From: an uncultured Cryomorphaceae bacterium
GTDB taxonomy: Bacteria; Bacteroidota; Bacteroidia; Flavobacteriales; Schleiferiaceae
Direction of reading: 5' to 3'
Assembly: GCA_937129395.1 (NCBI GenBank)
Contig: CAKZNE010000001.1
Span: forward strand, 1-35,105
Length of the DNA stretch: 35,105 nt
In this document: piece after piece, positions 1 through 11,141 of the stretch
Numbering within the stretch: position 1 is the first letter of the stretch
How the letters are laid out: every line of letters starts with the position of its first letter
Made by a program: the position numbers and the translations under genes
Notes under the pieces: model-generated
Seen by the model: the letters and a program-made list of their open reading frames with translations, nothing else
Databases searched by the model: none
What the model was told of the DNA's origin: nothing

Positions 1-424
1 CAATAATTCTATTTTTAGGCAAGTTTGTAGTCTTGTGTACTAAATAAGTCATAGTATCCATAGGATTACTCACCACAATGATAATTACATTAGGAGAATG
101 TTCTATCAAACCTGCTGATACAGTTTTCACAATCCCTGCATTTATACCTATCAATTCTTCTCTTGTCATTCCTGGCTTACGAGGGATACCAGATGTAATT
201 ACAGCTATATCACTGCCAGCAGTTTTTGAATAATCGTTGGTACTACCCACAACTTTGGTGTCAAATCCGTTTAAAGAGGCAGTTTGCATAAGATCCATTG
301 CTTTTCCTTCTGCATAACCCTCCTTAATATCTAACAACACTACTTCTGAAGCAAAATTTTTAATTGCAATATATTCCGCACAACTAGCACCAACTGCACC
401 AGCACCAACTACTGTAACTTTCAT
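1..424 (-). CDS. mdh: Malate dehydrogenase, N-terminal part (cut by left window edge)
   Basis: NAD-dependent oxidation of malate to oxaloacetate in the TCA cycle, cytoplasmic. The ORF track missed this gene because it runs off the window. Reading the minus strand from the ATG at 422-424 gives MKVTVVGAGAVGASCAEYIA, the Rossmann GxGxxG dinucleotide-binding start, then a VVLLDI strand, an ITSGIPRKPGMTREEL stretch and VVSNPMDTMTYL. The PRKPGMTRxEL segment carries the substrate-binding arginines of the LDH-like malate dehydrogenases, and M in VSNPMD rather than V is seen in this Bacteroidota branch. About 141 of an expected 310 or so residues are visible, so the catalytic histidine lies outside. 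Malate rather than lactate specificity is inferred from overall resemblance. It is divergent from the lipoprotein gene at 680. Confidence 0.93.
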   Translation of the reverse strand, partial: MKVTVVGAGAVGASCAEYIAIKNFASEVVLLDIKEGYAEGKAMDLMQTASLNGFDTKVVGSTNDYSKTAGSDIAVITSGIPRKPGMTREELIGINAGIVKTVSAGLIEHSPNVIIIVVSNPMDTMTYLVHKTTNLPKNRII

Positions 425-465
425 AATTTATTTTTTTATTTGATTACTGTTTTATTTAAAGAAAG

Positions 466-473
466 CAAAATTA
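466..473 (-). promoter_or_regulatory. Candidate -7 promoter element for mdh
   Basis: On the minus strand this reads TAATTTTG, an exact fit to the Bacteroidota -7 consensus TAnnTTTG, about 42 bases before the mdh ATG. No good TTG -33 element is visible at the expected 17-23 base spacing, so the call is tentative. Confidence 0.35.
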
Positions 474-679
474 AAGAAATTTAATAGACTATGTACGCTA
501 AAGTTGCATTTTATCGAGCACTTCATCGGTTAATTATTCGGCGAAATACCTCCATTTGTTAACAAAAGTTGTTGTTGAACGAAAAACAACTAAAAAGAAA
601 GTCTTTCATCGAATTAAAAAAAAATAAGTCTAACTATTGCCGATATTTGTATCACCCAAATTAATGTAAATACCTACTT

Positions 680-1087
680 ATGATGAAAAAATTATTCTTT
701 TTCTTCATTGCAATTAGCATGTCCTTAACATTCTATAATTGCTCTGAAATTCCCGAAAATAACGATCCTATTATTGGTATTTGGTCTAAAACTGTTATAT
801 CTGATACAGGCAATCAACTATCCAAAAGAGAATGGACTTTCAACGATGCATATCTTGGTCGCTATCACGATTATACGTATAATAACATTGTATTCATAAC
901 AGATTTTCAATGGTCTGTAGAAAATGGAGTTTACACTATTTCTTATCCAGGAACAGATATGCCAGACGAGATTGTAACATTAGAACCAAGTTCTACAAGT
1001 AATAATAAATCTAGCAAAGAACAAAATACCGTAAAGACAGATGCACTTCTTCATACAGACGGGGCTACACTTGCAATAAGAGAGTAA
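680..1087 (+). CDS. Small lipocalin-like putative lipoprotein
   Basis: A 135-aa exported protein of unknown exact role. It begins MMKK with a hydrophobic stretch FFFFIAISMSLTF and then YNC at about residue 21. The cysteine position fits a lipoprotein, although YNC is a poor lipobox. The body has an IIGIWSKT start, a central W-T-F strand and FQWSVENGVYTISYPG. This pattern of G-x-W near the N-terminus and later beta strands is that of lipocalin-like domains common in Bacteroidota surface lipoproteins. The last 35 residues are polar and probably disordered. The gene stands alone, divergent from mdh and convergent with gyrB, sharing the terminator between them. Either of two adjacent ATGs (680 or 683) could start it. 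Confidence 0.75.
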   Translation: MMKKLFFFFIAISMSLTFYNCSEIPENNDPIIGIWSKTVISDTGNQLSKREWTFNDAYLGRYHDYTYNNIVFITDFQWSVENGVYTISYPGTDMPDEIVTLEPSSTSNNKSSKEQNTVKTDALLHTDGATLAIRE

Positions 1088-1101
1088 AACCGGGTTGTGC
1101 C

Positions 1102-1140
1102 AAAAAAAGAGGCTGTCCAAATTGGGCAGCCTCTTTATAT
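1102..1140. terminator. Bidirectional hairpin terminator between lipoprotein gene and gyrB
   Basis: Perfect stem AAAGAGGCTG / CAGCCTCTTT with an 11-base loop (1106-1115 and 1127-1136). On the minus strand the stem is followed by a run of seven T, so it is a strong gyrB terminator. On the plus strand the tail is weaker (CTTTATATTT). It lies between convergent stops at 1087 and 1160. Confidence 0.85.
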
Positions 1141-1159
1141 TTGCTATTATGCTTTTATC

Positions 1160-3142
<1,983 letters not shown>

Positions 3143-3367
3143 ATCATTTAAAAGGTTTTTAGCACTACTAAACCACCTGTAAACACAAGGGTTTTCCACA
3201 TTTTGTTAATATCTCCAAATGAATAAAAAAAAATGGGTTTTTTCCAAAACTACTTGATAGGTTGGAACCATCATTTCAAAAAGCCAAACTGCGTATTTGG
3301 CAATTATCTATTGTCTATTTAGCAAACTATGAGGAGTTTAGACCTGAATCATTATAAAACCAATATT

Positions 3368-4570
3368 ATGAAGTATTTAAAACTTATTTTGTTATTTATT
3401 ACTGTATCAAATTATCAAGTGAACGCCCAATCTATTGAAGGGAGTGAAGGTGTAAATGGATTTGACCTTTGTCCAGATGGGATTGAATTTGTAGTTGACG
3501 GCGATTTTTCCTCCGGTACCACCAATAATTTTTTTAGCGATCAAATTTATAAGGAAATATGCAATCCAAATGGGCCCTGTGTCTCAAAGTCTATATGCGT
3601 TGGCTCAGATACACATGATAAATGTAGTGGAAAACCCTCCTTTACTGGCGATGGTGAATTCCTAATAGTTGACGGGGTAACATTTCAGCCAACGTATTAT
3701 CGCCATTTCTGGAAACAATTTTTAACAAATATTCAGCCAAACACAATTTATACAATCTCTTTTGATGTAAGAGATCAATATATAGATCCTCTGTCCGAAT
3801 TTGGAATTAGAATTGTTGTAGACAATCAGCAGGTAGCTATTACTCCAGACTTTGGCGGCTCATGGACAACCTTTACCTACAACTGGAACTCGGGAACGTC
3901 AAGTGGAAATGTGGAATTTGCGCTCGAAATTACTGGTCATCATTTACGGGATTTTGCAATTGATAATATTTCTTTTAAATATTGTGAAAATTGCCTGGCT
4001 TATGGGACTATTATTCCAGCATTGGATGAAAACTGCAACTATATTTTTGATGCAATTCTTCAAAGTAATCGACAAATAATTGGATATGATTGGGATTTCA
4101 ATGATGGTTCCTTTTCTTCAGAAAAAAATCCAACTCACTCATTTGCTTTGCCCGGTTTTTATAACGTTTGCCTCACAGTAATAATGTTGGATGGCGATGA
4201 TTGTTGCAGGCAAACGATTTGTAATGAATTTTATATAACTAACTGCGGAGAATTAGAAGAATTGAAAAAATCAAACTCCCAAAGCTCCTTTTTAACTATA
4301 TCAAATCACCATCAGGTGGAGATTTACCCAAACCCAAATGAAGGCGATTTCCGGATTTCTTTGAATAGTTCTGAAAAGATTGAAAAACCTTTGAACTTGA
4401 AAATCTATAATCTTCAGGGTCAGTTGGTTCATGAAGAAGAATTTCAAAAATCCTTATCCAATGGAAAATTAGAATTAAACATTGAAGGATTAGACCTTTC
4501 TAAAGGGACTTATATTCTTGACTTAATGGTAAATGATGAAAAACTCTCTTTAAAATACTCAGTTAAATAA
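3368..4570 (+). CDS. Secreted PKD-domain protein with type IX sorting domain
   Basis: Probably a cell-surface or secreted protein exported by the type IX secretion system. The ORF opens at 3329, but the ATG at 3368 is preferred because it starts a clean signal peptide (MKYLKLILLFITVSNYQVNAQ); the 13 extra residues before it are polar and unlike a leader. After the signal comes a beta-rich region of roughly 190 residues resembling a carbohydrate-binding jelly roll (FVVDGDFSSGTTNNFFSD, later FAIDNISFKYCENC). Next is a PKD domain (YDWDFNDGSFSSEKNPTHSF, then GFYNVCLTV). The last 80 residues are a type A sorting domain: VEIYPNPNEGDF, KIYNLQGQLV, and a final LSKGTYILDL. Many cysteines in the first half suggest disulfides. 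The substrate is unknown. It is a monocistronic unit closed by a strong terminator. Confidence 0.87.
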   Translation: MKYLKLILLFITVSNYQVNAQSIEGSEGVNGFDLCPDGIEFVVDGDFSSGTTNNFFSDQIYKEICNPNGPCVSKSICVGSDTHDKCSGKPSFTGDGEFLIVDGVTFQPTYYRHFWKQFLTNIQPNTIYTISFDVRDQYIDPLSEFGIRIVVDNQQVAITPDFGGSWTTFTYNWNSGTSSGNVEFALEITGHHLRDFAIDNISFKYCENCLAYGTIIPALDENCNYIFDAILQSNRQIIGYDWDFNDGSFSSEKNPTHSFALPGFYNVCLTVIMLDGDDCCRQTICNEFYITNCGELEELKKSNSQSSFLTISNHHQVEIYPNPNEGDFRISLNSSEKIEKPLNLKIYNLQGQLVHEEEFQKSLSNGKLELNIEGLDLSKGTYILDLMVNDEKLSLKYSVK

Positions 4571-4595
4571 GGAAAGAAACATTTGGAATATTCTT

Positions 4596-4628
4596 AAGCC
4601 ATCCCATGTCGGGATGGCTTTCTCTTTT
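4596..4628 (+). terminator. Hairpin terminator of the PKD/T9SS gene
   Basis: Perfect 10-bp stem AAGCCATCCC / GGGATGGCTT around an ATGTC loop (4596-4605, 4611-4620), followed by TCTCTTTTTTT. It starts 25 bases after the stop codon. Confidence 0.9.
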
Positions 4629-4719
4629 TTTATAAAGCCTTCCTCTTTGAACTTAAGTTCTAGCTATCGGTTAATTAAATTAAGATAAGTAATTTGGTCT
4701 AAGCTTTAGGCACATTTTT

Positions 4720-5826
4720 ATGTTAGGATATCAATTTTCAAAATACACAGGAAAAATTCAATCTGTTTTCGATCGCCTTTTTGGGATCTTTAAGGAGCTA
4801 TTACTTTATACCTCTGGGGATGTGGATGAAGCACTGGACTGGCTAAAAGAAATTGATAATGAACATAAAATTTCTACCAAGGATTATACGCTCGAAGATT
4901 TTATTGAAGATTTAAAAAAGAAAGGCTTTTTAAGAGAGGAGCTTGAGGACCCAAATGGAGGAAGTGGATTGAGCATAACTGCTAAAACAGAAAGATCAAT
5001 TCGAAGCAGTGCATTGGATCAAATTTTCGGTAAACTGAAAAAATCAAATGCTGGGAATCACAATACTAAAAAGAGCGGAAGAGGTGACGAACAAACTGCT
5101 GATTTAAGACAATATCAATTTGGAGATAGTCTCGATCAAATTGCCATGAATGAGAGCATCAAAAATGCTTTGATAAACCAAGGAATTGATGATTTTGGAA
5201 TGACCCAGAAAGACCTTGTTGTACAAGAAACCTTGTATAAAGCTCAAATGTCCACTGTACTAATGATTGATATTTCGCATTCCATGATTTTATATGGTGA
5301 GGACAGAATTACTCCTGCCAAAAAAGTAGCACTGGCTCTAGCCGAATTGATAAAAACACGATATCCAAAGGACACTCTGGATATTATTGTTTTTGGAAAC
5401 GACGCCTGGCAAATAAAGTTAGAAGACCTTCCCTATTTAAAAGTTGGGCCTTACCATACCAATACTGTAGCCGGTTTGGAATTGGCAATGGATCTTCTTC
5501 GAAAAAAGAAAAATGCCAACAAACAAATTTTCATGATCACCGATGGAAAACCGAGTTGTATTAAAGAACGAGATGGGAGCTACTATAAAAACAGCATGGG
5601 CTTGGACGAATATATCGTAAACCAATGTCTAAATAAAGCCGCCGCTTGTAGAAGGTTAAAAATACCCATAACCACCTTTATGATTGCCCAAGACAATTAC
5701 CTCCAACAGTTTATTCATGAATTTACAGAAGCCAATAAAGGCAAAGCATTTTATACCGGCTTAAAAGGATTAGGTGAATTTATTTTTAAGGATTACGAAT
5801 CGAACAGAAAAAAAAATAGCAAGTAA
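4720..5826 (+). CDS. VWA-domain protein, partner of AAA ATPase
   Basis: A 368-aa cytoplasmic protein with no signal peptide. The C-terminal half is a von Willebrand factor A domain with an intact MIDAS metal site: DxSxS at 184-188 (DISHS), Thr at about 249 (HTNTV), and the TDGKP aspartate at 275. The N-terminal 170 residues are mainly helical, carry a charged linker ([19 protein letters not shown]) and resemble no domain I can name. The AAA ATPase gene starts 5 bases after its stop, so the two form an operon. Families of MoxR or chelatase-like ATPases are often encoded next to VWA proteins, which act as adaptors or substrate-binding partners. The general layout suggests a metal-insertion or protein-remodelling machine, but the target is unknown. 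Confidence 0.82.
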   Translation: MLGYQFSKYTGKIQSVFDRLFGIFKELLLYTSGDVDEALDWLKEIDNEHKISTKDYTLEDFIEDLKKKGFLREELEDPNGGSGLSITAKTERSIRSSALDQIFGKLKKSNAGNHNTKKSGRGDEQTADLRQYQFGDSLDQIAMNESIKNALINQGIDDFGMTQKDLVVQETLYKAQMSTVLMIDISHSMILYGEDRITPAKKVALALAELIKTRYPKDTLDIIVFGNDAWQIKLEDLPYLKVGPYHTNTVAGLELAMDLLRKKKNANKQIFMITDGKPSCIKERDGSYYKNSMGLDEYIVNQCLNKAAACRRLKIPITTFMIAQDNYLQQFIHEFTEANKGKAFYTGLKGLGEFIFKDYESNRKKNSK

Positions 5827-5831
5827 AAAAT

Positions 5832-7298
5832 ATGGATTATCCATCTATTAAAGACTTAGGGCAATTAAAAAAATCGGCCTATCATTCAAAAACAATTAAA
5901 GAAGAACTGCGTGCCAATCTTATTGAAAATATAAAATCGGGTAAAAGTGTTTTTCACGAAATACATGGTTTTGAAAATACTGTAATTCCAGACTTGGAAA
6001 GAGCCATATTGTCTGGACATAATATTAATTTCTTGGGCTTGCGCGGTCAGGCTAAAACGAAGATTGCCCGTTTAATGGTGCAGCTTTTAGACGAGTATAT
6101 TCCTGCTATTGACGGGAGCGAAATAAACGATGATCCCTTAAATCCAATTTCTAATTTTGGAATGGAACTTATTGGAGAAAAAGGAGATAAAACCCCAATT
6201 AAGTGGATTCATAGAAGTGAGAGGTATTATGAAAAACTGGCCACTCCAGATGTTACCGTTGCCGATTTAATTGGCGATGTAGACCCAATAAAAGCGGCCA
6301 ATTTAAAACTATCTTATGCTGACGAAAGGGTTATTCATTTAGGAATGATTCCTAGGGCCAACCGCAGCATTTTTGTAATTAACGAACTTCCAGATTTACA
6401 AGCTCGCATTCAGGTTGCGCTTTTCAATATTTTACAAGAAGGAGATGTACAAATTCGTGGCTTTAAGCTCAGATTGAATTTAGATGTGCAATTCGTATTC
6501 ACCGCAAACCCTGAAGATTACACAAATAGAGGTTCTATTGTTACCCCTTTGAAGGATAGAATTGGGAGTCAGATTTTGACTCATTACCCTGAGGATATTG
6601 AAGTTTCCAAAAAAATAACTCGACAGGAAGCAAAACTTAAGGAAAGCCAAACTTCACTTGTGGCTATTCCAGAATTAGCGCGGGATCTTTTGGAGCAAAT
6701 AGCTTTTGAAGCAAGAGACAATGAGTATATAGATTCAAAAAGTGGTGTATCGGCTCGCCTTACAATTTCGGCATTGGAAAATCTGATGAGCGGAGCAGAA
6801 AGAAGGGCTCTAATGAATGGGGGTAAAAAAACTAGTATTCGACTTTCGGATTTCATTTCTATAATTCCGGCTATTACAGGAAAGGTAGAATTGGTTTATG
6901 AAGGGGAACAAGAAGGTGCAAATTTGGTTGCGGAGCATATAATTAGCAGTGCGGTAAAAACTCAGATTTCCGAGCTTCTTCCGAGTTTGGAAAACCTGAA
7001 ATCTACAGATGCTGACAATCGCTATAAGGATTTAATTAATTGGTTTGGTGAGGGAAATAGTATCGAAATATTAAGTGATTTTACAGATAAAGAATACGAA
7101 AACACCTTGGCCAAAGTTCATCCTTTAGCAAAGGTGGTGGAGAAATACCAAAAGGATTTAGTAAAAAATGAAAAGCTATTTTTAATGGAAATGTTATTAT
7201 GGGCCTTAGCCGAACACTCAAAACTCAACAAAGAAAAATTAACAAGTGGCTATAATTTCTCTGATTTATTCAGCTCTTATTTAAGGGGAGAAATCTAA
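5832..7298 (+). CDS. AAA+ ATPase of magnesium-chelatase/MoxR type
   Basis: A 488-aa ATPase expected to work with the upstream VWA protein. Its Walker A is unusual, GLRGQAKT at 69-76, with Ala where the last glycine of GxxGxGK[ST] normally stands. The Walker B ends VINELPDL (Asn184-Glu185) instead of DE. Sensor 1 is in FTANPEDYTNRG, followed by TPLKDRIG. The LATPD..VADLIGDVDP, INELPDL and ANPEDYTNRG motifs match, from memory, the group annotated 'magnesium chelatase' in many non-photosynthetic bacteria, such as mycobacterial Rv0958, which also sits beside a VWA gene. The NE Walker B therefore looks like a family trait, not damage. No other chlorophyll or cobalamin chelatase subunit is nearby, so a true Mg-chelatase role is unlikely. 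Its stop is one base from the convergent LysM gene's stop. Confidence 0.85.
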   Translation: MDYPSIKDLGQLKKSAYHSKTIKEELRANLIENIKSGKSVFHEIHGFENTVIPDLERAILSGHNINFLGLRGQAKTKIARLMVQLLDEYIPAIDGSEINDDPLNPISNFGMELIGEKGDKTPIKWIHRSERYYEKLATPDVTVADLIGDVDPIKAANLKLSYADERVIHLGMIPRANRSIFVINELPDLQARIQVALFNILQEGDVQIRGFKLRLNLDVQFVFTANPEDYTNRGSIVTPLKDRIGSQILTHYPEDIEVSKKITRQEAKLKESQTSLVAIPELARDLLEQIAFEARDNEYIDSKSGVSARLTISALENLMSGAERRALMNGGKKTSIRLSDFISIIPAITGKVELVYEGEQEGANLVAEHIISSAVKTQISELLPSLENLKSTDADNRYKDLINWFGEGNSIEILSDFTDKEYENTLAKVHPLAKVVEKYQKDLVKNEKLFLMEMLLWALAEHSKLNKEKLTSGYNFSDLFSSYLRGEI

Positions 7299-7299
7299 T

Positions 7300-9465
7300 T
7301 TACTCTTCCTCCAATTCATTTTCTTGCGGCTCCACTGGGGCCGTTTTTTTTGAGGCCTTTTTATTGAATTTCACCAAAGTCATTTGCCGGATTCCAGTGT
7401 GAAATAAAAATTCATTCTGAAAACCATTGTACTCTTCTCGAGTAAATTTGAATTTGGTTTGAAGTCCAAAATAAGTAGTATCCGATGATAAAGGAGCTTC
7501 CAACTGAGCTTTATTTTCCCATAACATCTTCAAAAATATCATCCCAATATCGTATCCCTGAAAAGAATAAGAACTCGGTTCTGTATTGTATTGATCTCTA
7601 TAATTTTGAATAAAGTTTTTTGTAATTGAATCTTGGTAATTAATAAAGTTAGGATCTGTCATTGTCAACCTTAATTTATCCAAATAATCGGTTTCCAATG
7701 TGGCGATATCTTTCACTTTATGAGAGGCCAAAAAATAAATGGAAGTATCTCTTAACTGCCTCAATTTATTAATTAGGTCACTCAGAAAAACTTTGTCCTC
7801 GGAAACAACCACAAACACATTTCTTTTATCTGAAGAAACTACCTCCGCTAATTCGTTTCGTTTTAGCATTTCCTCTGTAAAAGTTACGTCCCCCATAAAA
7901 GAAGCGTCATCTCGAGCTAATAATCTTCCTTTAATTTTTAAAATACTCCTACTCTCTTTTGATGTTCCGGTGTGTGCAAAAATAATATTTGCGCTATGGA
8001 ATCCTTCATTAATAATATCTGCAATTTTTGAGGAGGTGGCGTTTTCGCCGGGTACACATTGAATCAAATTTGGTCTGGATTCTGGGCTTACAGTTCTACT
8101 TAAAGGACTCAAAACCATAATTTCCTCTTCAATTAATTCGTCGGCAACATATTCCACATTGCTTTTAAATAAAGGACCAATAATCAAATCCGGTTGATCT
8201 GCTTTTAGACTATCAACAAATGTCCTGACTAAATTTTTATCGTTTCGTGTGTCAAATACTTTTAGGTCTAGGGGCATTCCTATTTTTGAAAAACTGTCCA
8301 GGGCCAACATTAAACCATTGTAAAATTCTATTGAAGCCAAGCTATTTCTATCCAACTTCGGTCTTGTAAATTTGGCAATATCTATTAAGTTTGGGTCTAG
8401 GTTTCCCTCAGCATTATCGTAGGCTTTAAAGGCTGCCGACCTTCTTAAGGAATCTGCAGGAATGGTAAAAGGCAGCATAATGCTAATTTTAAAATCCCTT
8501 CCTAAATCTTCAAATTTTGTGTTGGAACTAATGGCTTTATTTTCTTTTGAGCTATCTAAAGGAACCAAAATAATTGGCACTTGAGCAACACCGCTTGAAT
8601 CTACTTTATTAAAAAGTCTATCCAACCATCCTGTATTTTCCACCGCCTTTTTTTCATCCTCACCAGCTCTAGGAATAATAATGTATTTGTCTAATTCTAT
8701 TCCATCCTCCAATTCTGGATTAAGAGCTACTAATTCCTCTTTACTTACCCCGTATTTCTGCTTTAAGGAAAAGAAAGAATCACCAACTTTAATTTGATAT
8801 AAAAAATTGTTTTCTACCTCCTTTGTGGATTTTGGTTTTTCTTCATCAACGACCAGACCTCCTCTGGGTGCAGTTACGGTAGCATAGGCCTTTCGGTTTT
8901 TTGGAAGTTTTAATTTAAAACCTATTTGCAGGCCATTTTTAGCATCAGGATTTAAAATATAAAGACTATCCAAACTAATTTTAAATTTTTTGGATAAACT
9001 ATAAGCTGTTTCACCAGCCGACACTGTATGGAAATAATAACTTTTATCTGTTGGATCTTCAGCAACTTCCTCTTGTGGTATTGCTTCTGGAATAAAAATT
9101 TCAAGTCCAGATTTTAAACCATCTGCCAGACCATTATTTACTTTTTTTATTTCCTCGGGAGTCGTTTGGTATTCTTTTGCCAAGGAATAAAGCGTTTCAC
9201 CGTCTAGGACTAAGTGCGTTTTTAATTTGGAAGGGTTTTCCTTGGGTTTTGGTTTGGAATCTGGGATTGTTAAAACCATTCCCTCCTTTAATCCGTTCTT
9301 AATATCTGGATTAAGTTTTTGTAGATCTTCAATACTAATTCCATATTGTTTAGAAATACCATAAACCGTTTCCTTACTTTCTACGGTATGGGATTTGGTT
9401 TGAGCTTCGGCCGATAAGGCAAAAACACAGGCAATAAAAAAAAGTACTATTCGCTTATTAATCAT
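7300..9465 (-). CDS. Four-LysM plus periplasmic-binding-like (PBP1) envelope protein
   Basis: An exported protein of 721-723 aa. The ORF start is at 9471, but the second ATG (9465) gives a cleaner signal peptide, [22 protein letters not shown]. Four LysM peptidoglycan-binding repeats follow, at about residues 25-70, 84-128, 145-192 and 223-268 (for example [19 protein letters not shown] and [16 protein letters not shown]). After a linker, residues of about 325-690 resemble a type 1 periplasmic-binding fold ([47 protein letters not shown]). No membrane segment or transport partner is encoded nearby, so it more likely senses or scaffolds at the cell wall than feeds an ABC transporter. It overlaps or abuts the end of guaA, implying co-transcription. 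Confidence 0.86.
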   Translation of the reverse strand: MINKRIVLFFIACVFALSAEAQTKSHTVESKETVYGISKQYGISIEDLQKLNPDIKNGLKEGMVLTIPDSKPKPKENPSKLKTHLVLDGETLYSLAKEYQTTPEEIKKVNNGLADGLKSGLEIFIPEAIPQEEVAEDPTDKSYYFHTVSAGETAYSLSKKFKISLDSLYILNPDAKNGLQIGFKLKLPKNRKAYATVTAPRGGLVVDEEKPKSTKEVENNFLYQIKVGDSFFSLKQKYGVSKEELVALNPELEDGIELDKYIIIPRAGEDEKKAVENTGWLDRLFNKVDSSGVAQVPIILVPLDSSKENKAISSNTKFEDLGRDFKISIMLPFTIPADSLRRSAAFKAYDNAEGNLDPNLIDIAKFTRPKLDRNSLASIEFYNGLMLALDSFSKIGMPLDLKVFDTRNDKNLVRTFVDSLKADQPDLIIGPLFKSNVEYVADELIEEEIMVLSPLSRTVSPESRPNLIQCVPGENATSSKIADIINEGFHSANIIFAHTGTSKESRSILKIKGRLLARDDASFMGDVTFTEEMLKRNELAEVVSSDKRNVFVVVSEDKVFLSDLINKLRQLRDTSIYFLASHKVKDIATLETDYLDKLRLTMTDPNFINYQDSITKNFIQNYRDQYNTEPSSYSFQGYDIGMIFLKMLWENKAQLEAPLSSDTTYFGLQTKFKFTREEYNGFQNEFLFHTGIRQMTLVKFNKKASKKTAPVEPQENELEEE
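7327..7351 (+). terminator. Terminator of the VWA/AAA operon inside the convergent LysM gene
   Basis: The plus strand reads CGGCTCC-ACT-GGGGCCG followed by eight T. Seven pairs form (one G-T) with a three-base loop, which is a classic intrinsic terminator. It starts 29 bases past the AAA stop and lies in the 3' coding region of the opposite-strand LysM gene, where it encodes the KKTAPVEP segment. Confidence 0.75.
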
Positions 9466-10991
9466 TCCCATTCTATAGTCGCCGGGGGTTTGGAACTAAT
9501 ATCATATACCACTCTGTTTACCCCTTTAACGCGGTTAATTATTTTATTGGAGATCTCAGCTAAAAAATCATAGGGTAAATGTACCCAATCTGCTGTCATT
9601 CCATCCGTACTTTCTACTGCTCTTAGAGCCACAACACTTTCGTAAGTTCTTTCATCGCCCATTACTCCTACGGATTGCACAGGTAATAACATCGCACCTG
9701 CTTGCCAAACATCGTCGTATAATCCATGTTCTTTTAGTCCCGAAATAAATACATGATCTACTTCTTGAAGTATTCTTACTTTTTCTTTGGTAATTTCTCC
9801 TAAAATACGAATCGCTAAGCCTGGTCCAGGAAAAGGGTGTCTTCCTAGTAATTCTTCGTCAATTCCCATCGATCTGCCCACTCTTCTCACCTCATCTTTA
9901 AATAAGGTATTCATCGGCTCCACAATTTTTAGCTTCATAAAATCTGGAAGTCCGCCCACATTATGGTGGGATTTAATGGTTGCCGAAGGTCCATTTACGG
10001 AAACAGACTCAATTATATCTGGGTAAATAGTTCCTTGTGCCAACCAAACTACATCTTTTATTGCAGAAGCTTCTTCATCAAATACTTCAATGAAGCTTTT
10101 CCCAATTATTTTTCTTTTGGTTTCTGGATCCGAAATTCCTTCAAGAGCATCGAGGAATTTATCAGAAGAATCTACTCCTTTAATATTCAGACCCATTTCC
10201 TTGTACTGGTCGAGTACTAGTTCAAATTCATTTTTTCTTAATACCCCATTATTCACAAAAATACAATGAAGCTGCTCACCAATGGCTTTAGACAATAAAA
10301 CCGCCGTAACGGTAGAATCCACACCGCCCGATAATCCTAAAACAACTTTATCGCCGCCTATTTTTTCCTTCAATGCTTGTACGCTATCCTCCACAAAAGA
10401 GGCAGGTGTCCAATTCTGATTGCAATCACAAATGCCTACAACAAAATTCTTCAGTAAGGTTAATCCGTCTTTGGAATGGTAAACTTCTGGATGAAACTGG
10501 ATTCCGTAGGTGTTTTCATTTTCAATTTTAAAGGCTGCAACCTTTACGTCCTTGGTACTTGCTATAATAGTATAGTTGGGAGCTACAGATTTAATAGAAT
10601 CTCCATGGCTCATCCAAACTTGAGAATCTTTTGGAATATCCTTTAAAAGATCACTTTCTGTGTTTACAAATTCCAGATTAGCCCTTCCGTACTCCCTTGT
10701 GTTTGAGGGTGCAACTTCGCCACCAAAATGATGCGCCAAATATTGGGCACCATAACAAACTCCCAAAAGTGGTTTTTGATTTTTTATTTTCTCTAAGTCC
10801 AAAACTGGAGCATCCTTATCCAATACCGAAGATGGTCCTCCACTTATGATTACTCCTTTAATATTGGAGCCTAATTCCGGAACCTTATTATAAGGGTGGA
10901 TTTCGCAATAGATATTTAATTCTCTAACTCTGCGCGCAATTAGTTGCGTGTATTGAGAGCCACAATCAAGGATAAGGATCATTTCTTCCAT
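9462..10991 (-). CDS. guaA: GMP synthase (glutamine-hydrolysing)
   Basis: Converts XMP to GMP using ATP and glutamine, the last step of guanine nucleotide synthesis, in the cytoplasm. The 509-aa protein has both expected domains. The N-terminal class I glutamine amidotransferase shows [18 protein letters not shown], the nucleophile Cys79 in GVCYGAQ, and His167/Glu169 in FHPEV. The C-terminal ATP pyrophosphatase domain shows GLSGGVDST at 219-227 and ends with the typical KPPATIEWE. The track start MEEMILILD has a second ATG at codon 4. The predicted promoter sits so close that codon 4 (10980-10982) may be the real start. It forms an operon with the LysM/PBP1 gene, whose ORF overlaps its end by up to 10 bases. 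Confidence 0.97.
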   Translation of the reverse strand: MEEMILILDCGSQYTQLIARRVRELNIYCEIHPYNKVPELGSNIKGVIISGGPSSVLDKDAPVLDLEKIKNQKPLLGVCYGAQYLAHHFGGEVAPSNTREYGRANLEFVNTESDLLKDIPKDSQVWMSHGDSIKSVAPNYTIIASTKDVKVAAFKIENENTYGIQFHPEVYHSKDGLTLLKNFVVGICDCNQNWTPASFVEDSVQALKEKIGGDKVVLGLSGGVDSTVTAVLLSKAIGEQLHCIFVNNGVLRKNEFELVLDQYKEMGLNIKGVDSSDKFLDALEGISDPETKRKIIGKSFIEVFDEEASAIKDVVWLAQGTIYPDIIESVSVNGPSATIKSHHNVGGLPDFMKLKIVEPMNTLFKDEVRRVGRSMGIDEELLGRHPFPGPGLAIRILGEITKEKVRILQEVDHVFISGLKEHGLYDDVWQAGAMLLPVQSVGVMGDERTYESVVALRAVESTDGMTADWVHLPYDFLAEISNKIINRVKGVNRVVYDISSKPPATIEWE

Positions 10992-10995
10992 CGGG

Positions 10996-11022
10996 CAAAG
11001 ATAATTTGTTTTGAAATTTCAA
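10996..11022 (-). promoter_or_regulatory. Predicted guaA promoter with almost no leader
   Basis: Minus strand: TTG (11020-11022), 16 bases, then TATCTTTG (10996-11003), an exact TAnnTTTG. The -7 element ends four bases before the first guaA ATG, so transcription would start at or inside that codon. Confidence 0.6.
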
Positions 11023-11107
11023 TAGTAGTTTTCGGAAAGCATTTTTAACCAGATTATTAACTTTTCAGGGATTTTTAATAGGGATTAGCTAAATCGCTGA
11101 TAATTAC

Positions 11108-11115
11108 TAATTTTG
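11108..11115 (+). promoter_or_regulatory. Candidate -7 promoter element of the SRPBCC gene
   Basis: TAATTTTG fits TAnnTTTG exactly and lies 26 bases before the ATG at 11142, giving a plausible leader of about 20 bases. No clear TTG -33 element is seen. Confidence 0.45.
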
Positions 11116-11141
11116 CATCAATTAAAAACAAAACCGAACTT

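Noticed and set aside
5832-7298. Calling the AAA ATPase true magnesium chelatase (BchI/ChlI)
   Set aside because: No bacteriochlorophyll or cobalt chelatase partner genes nearby, and Walker A and B differ from BchI; the annotation is only by family resemblance.
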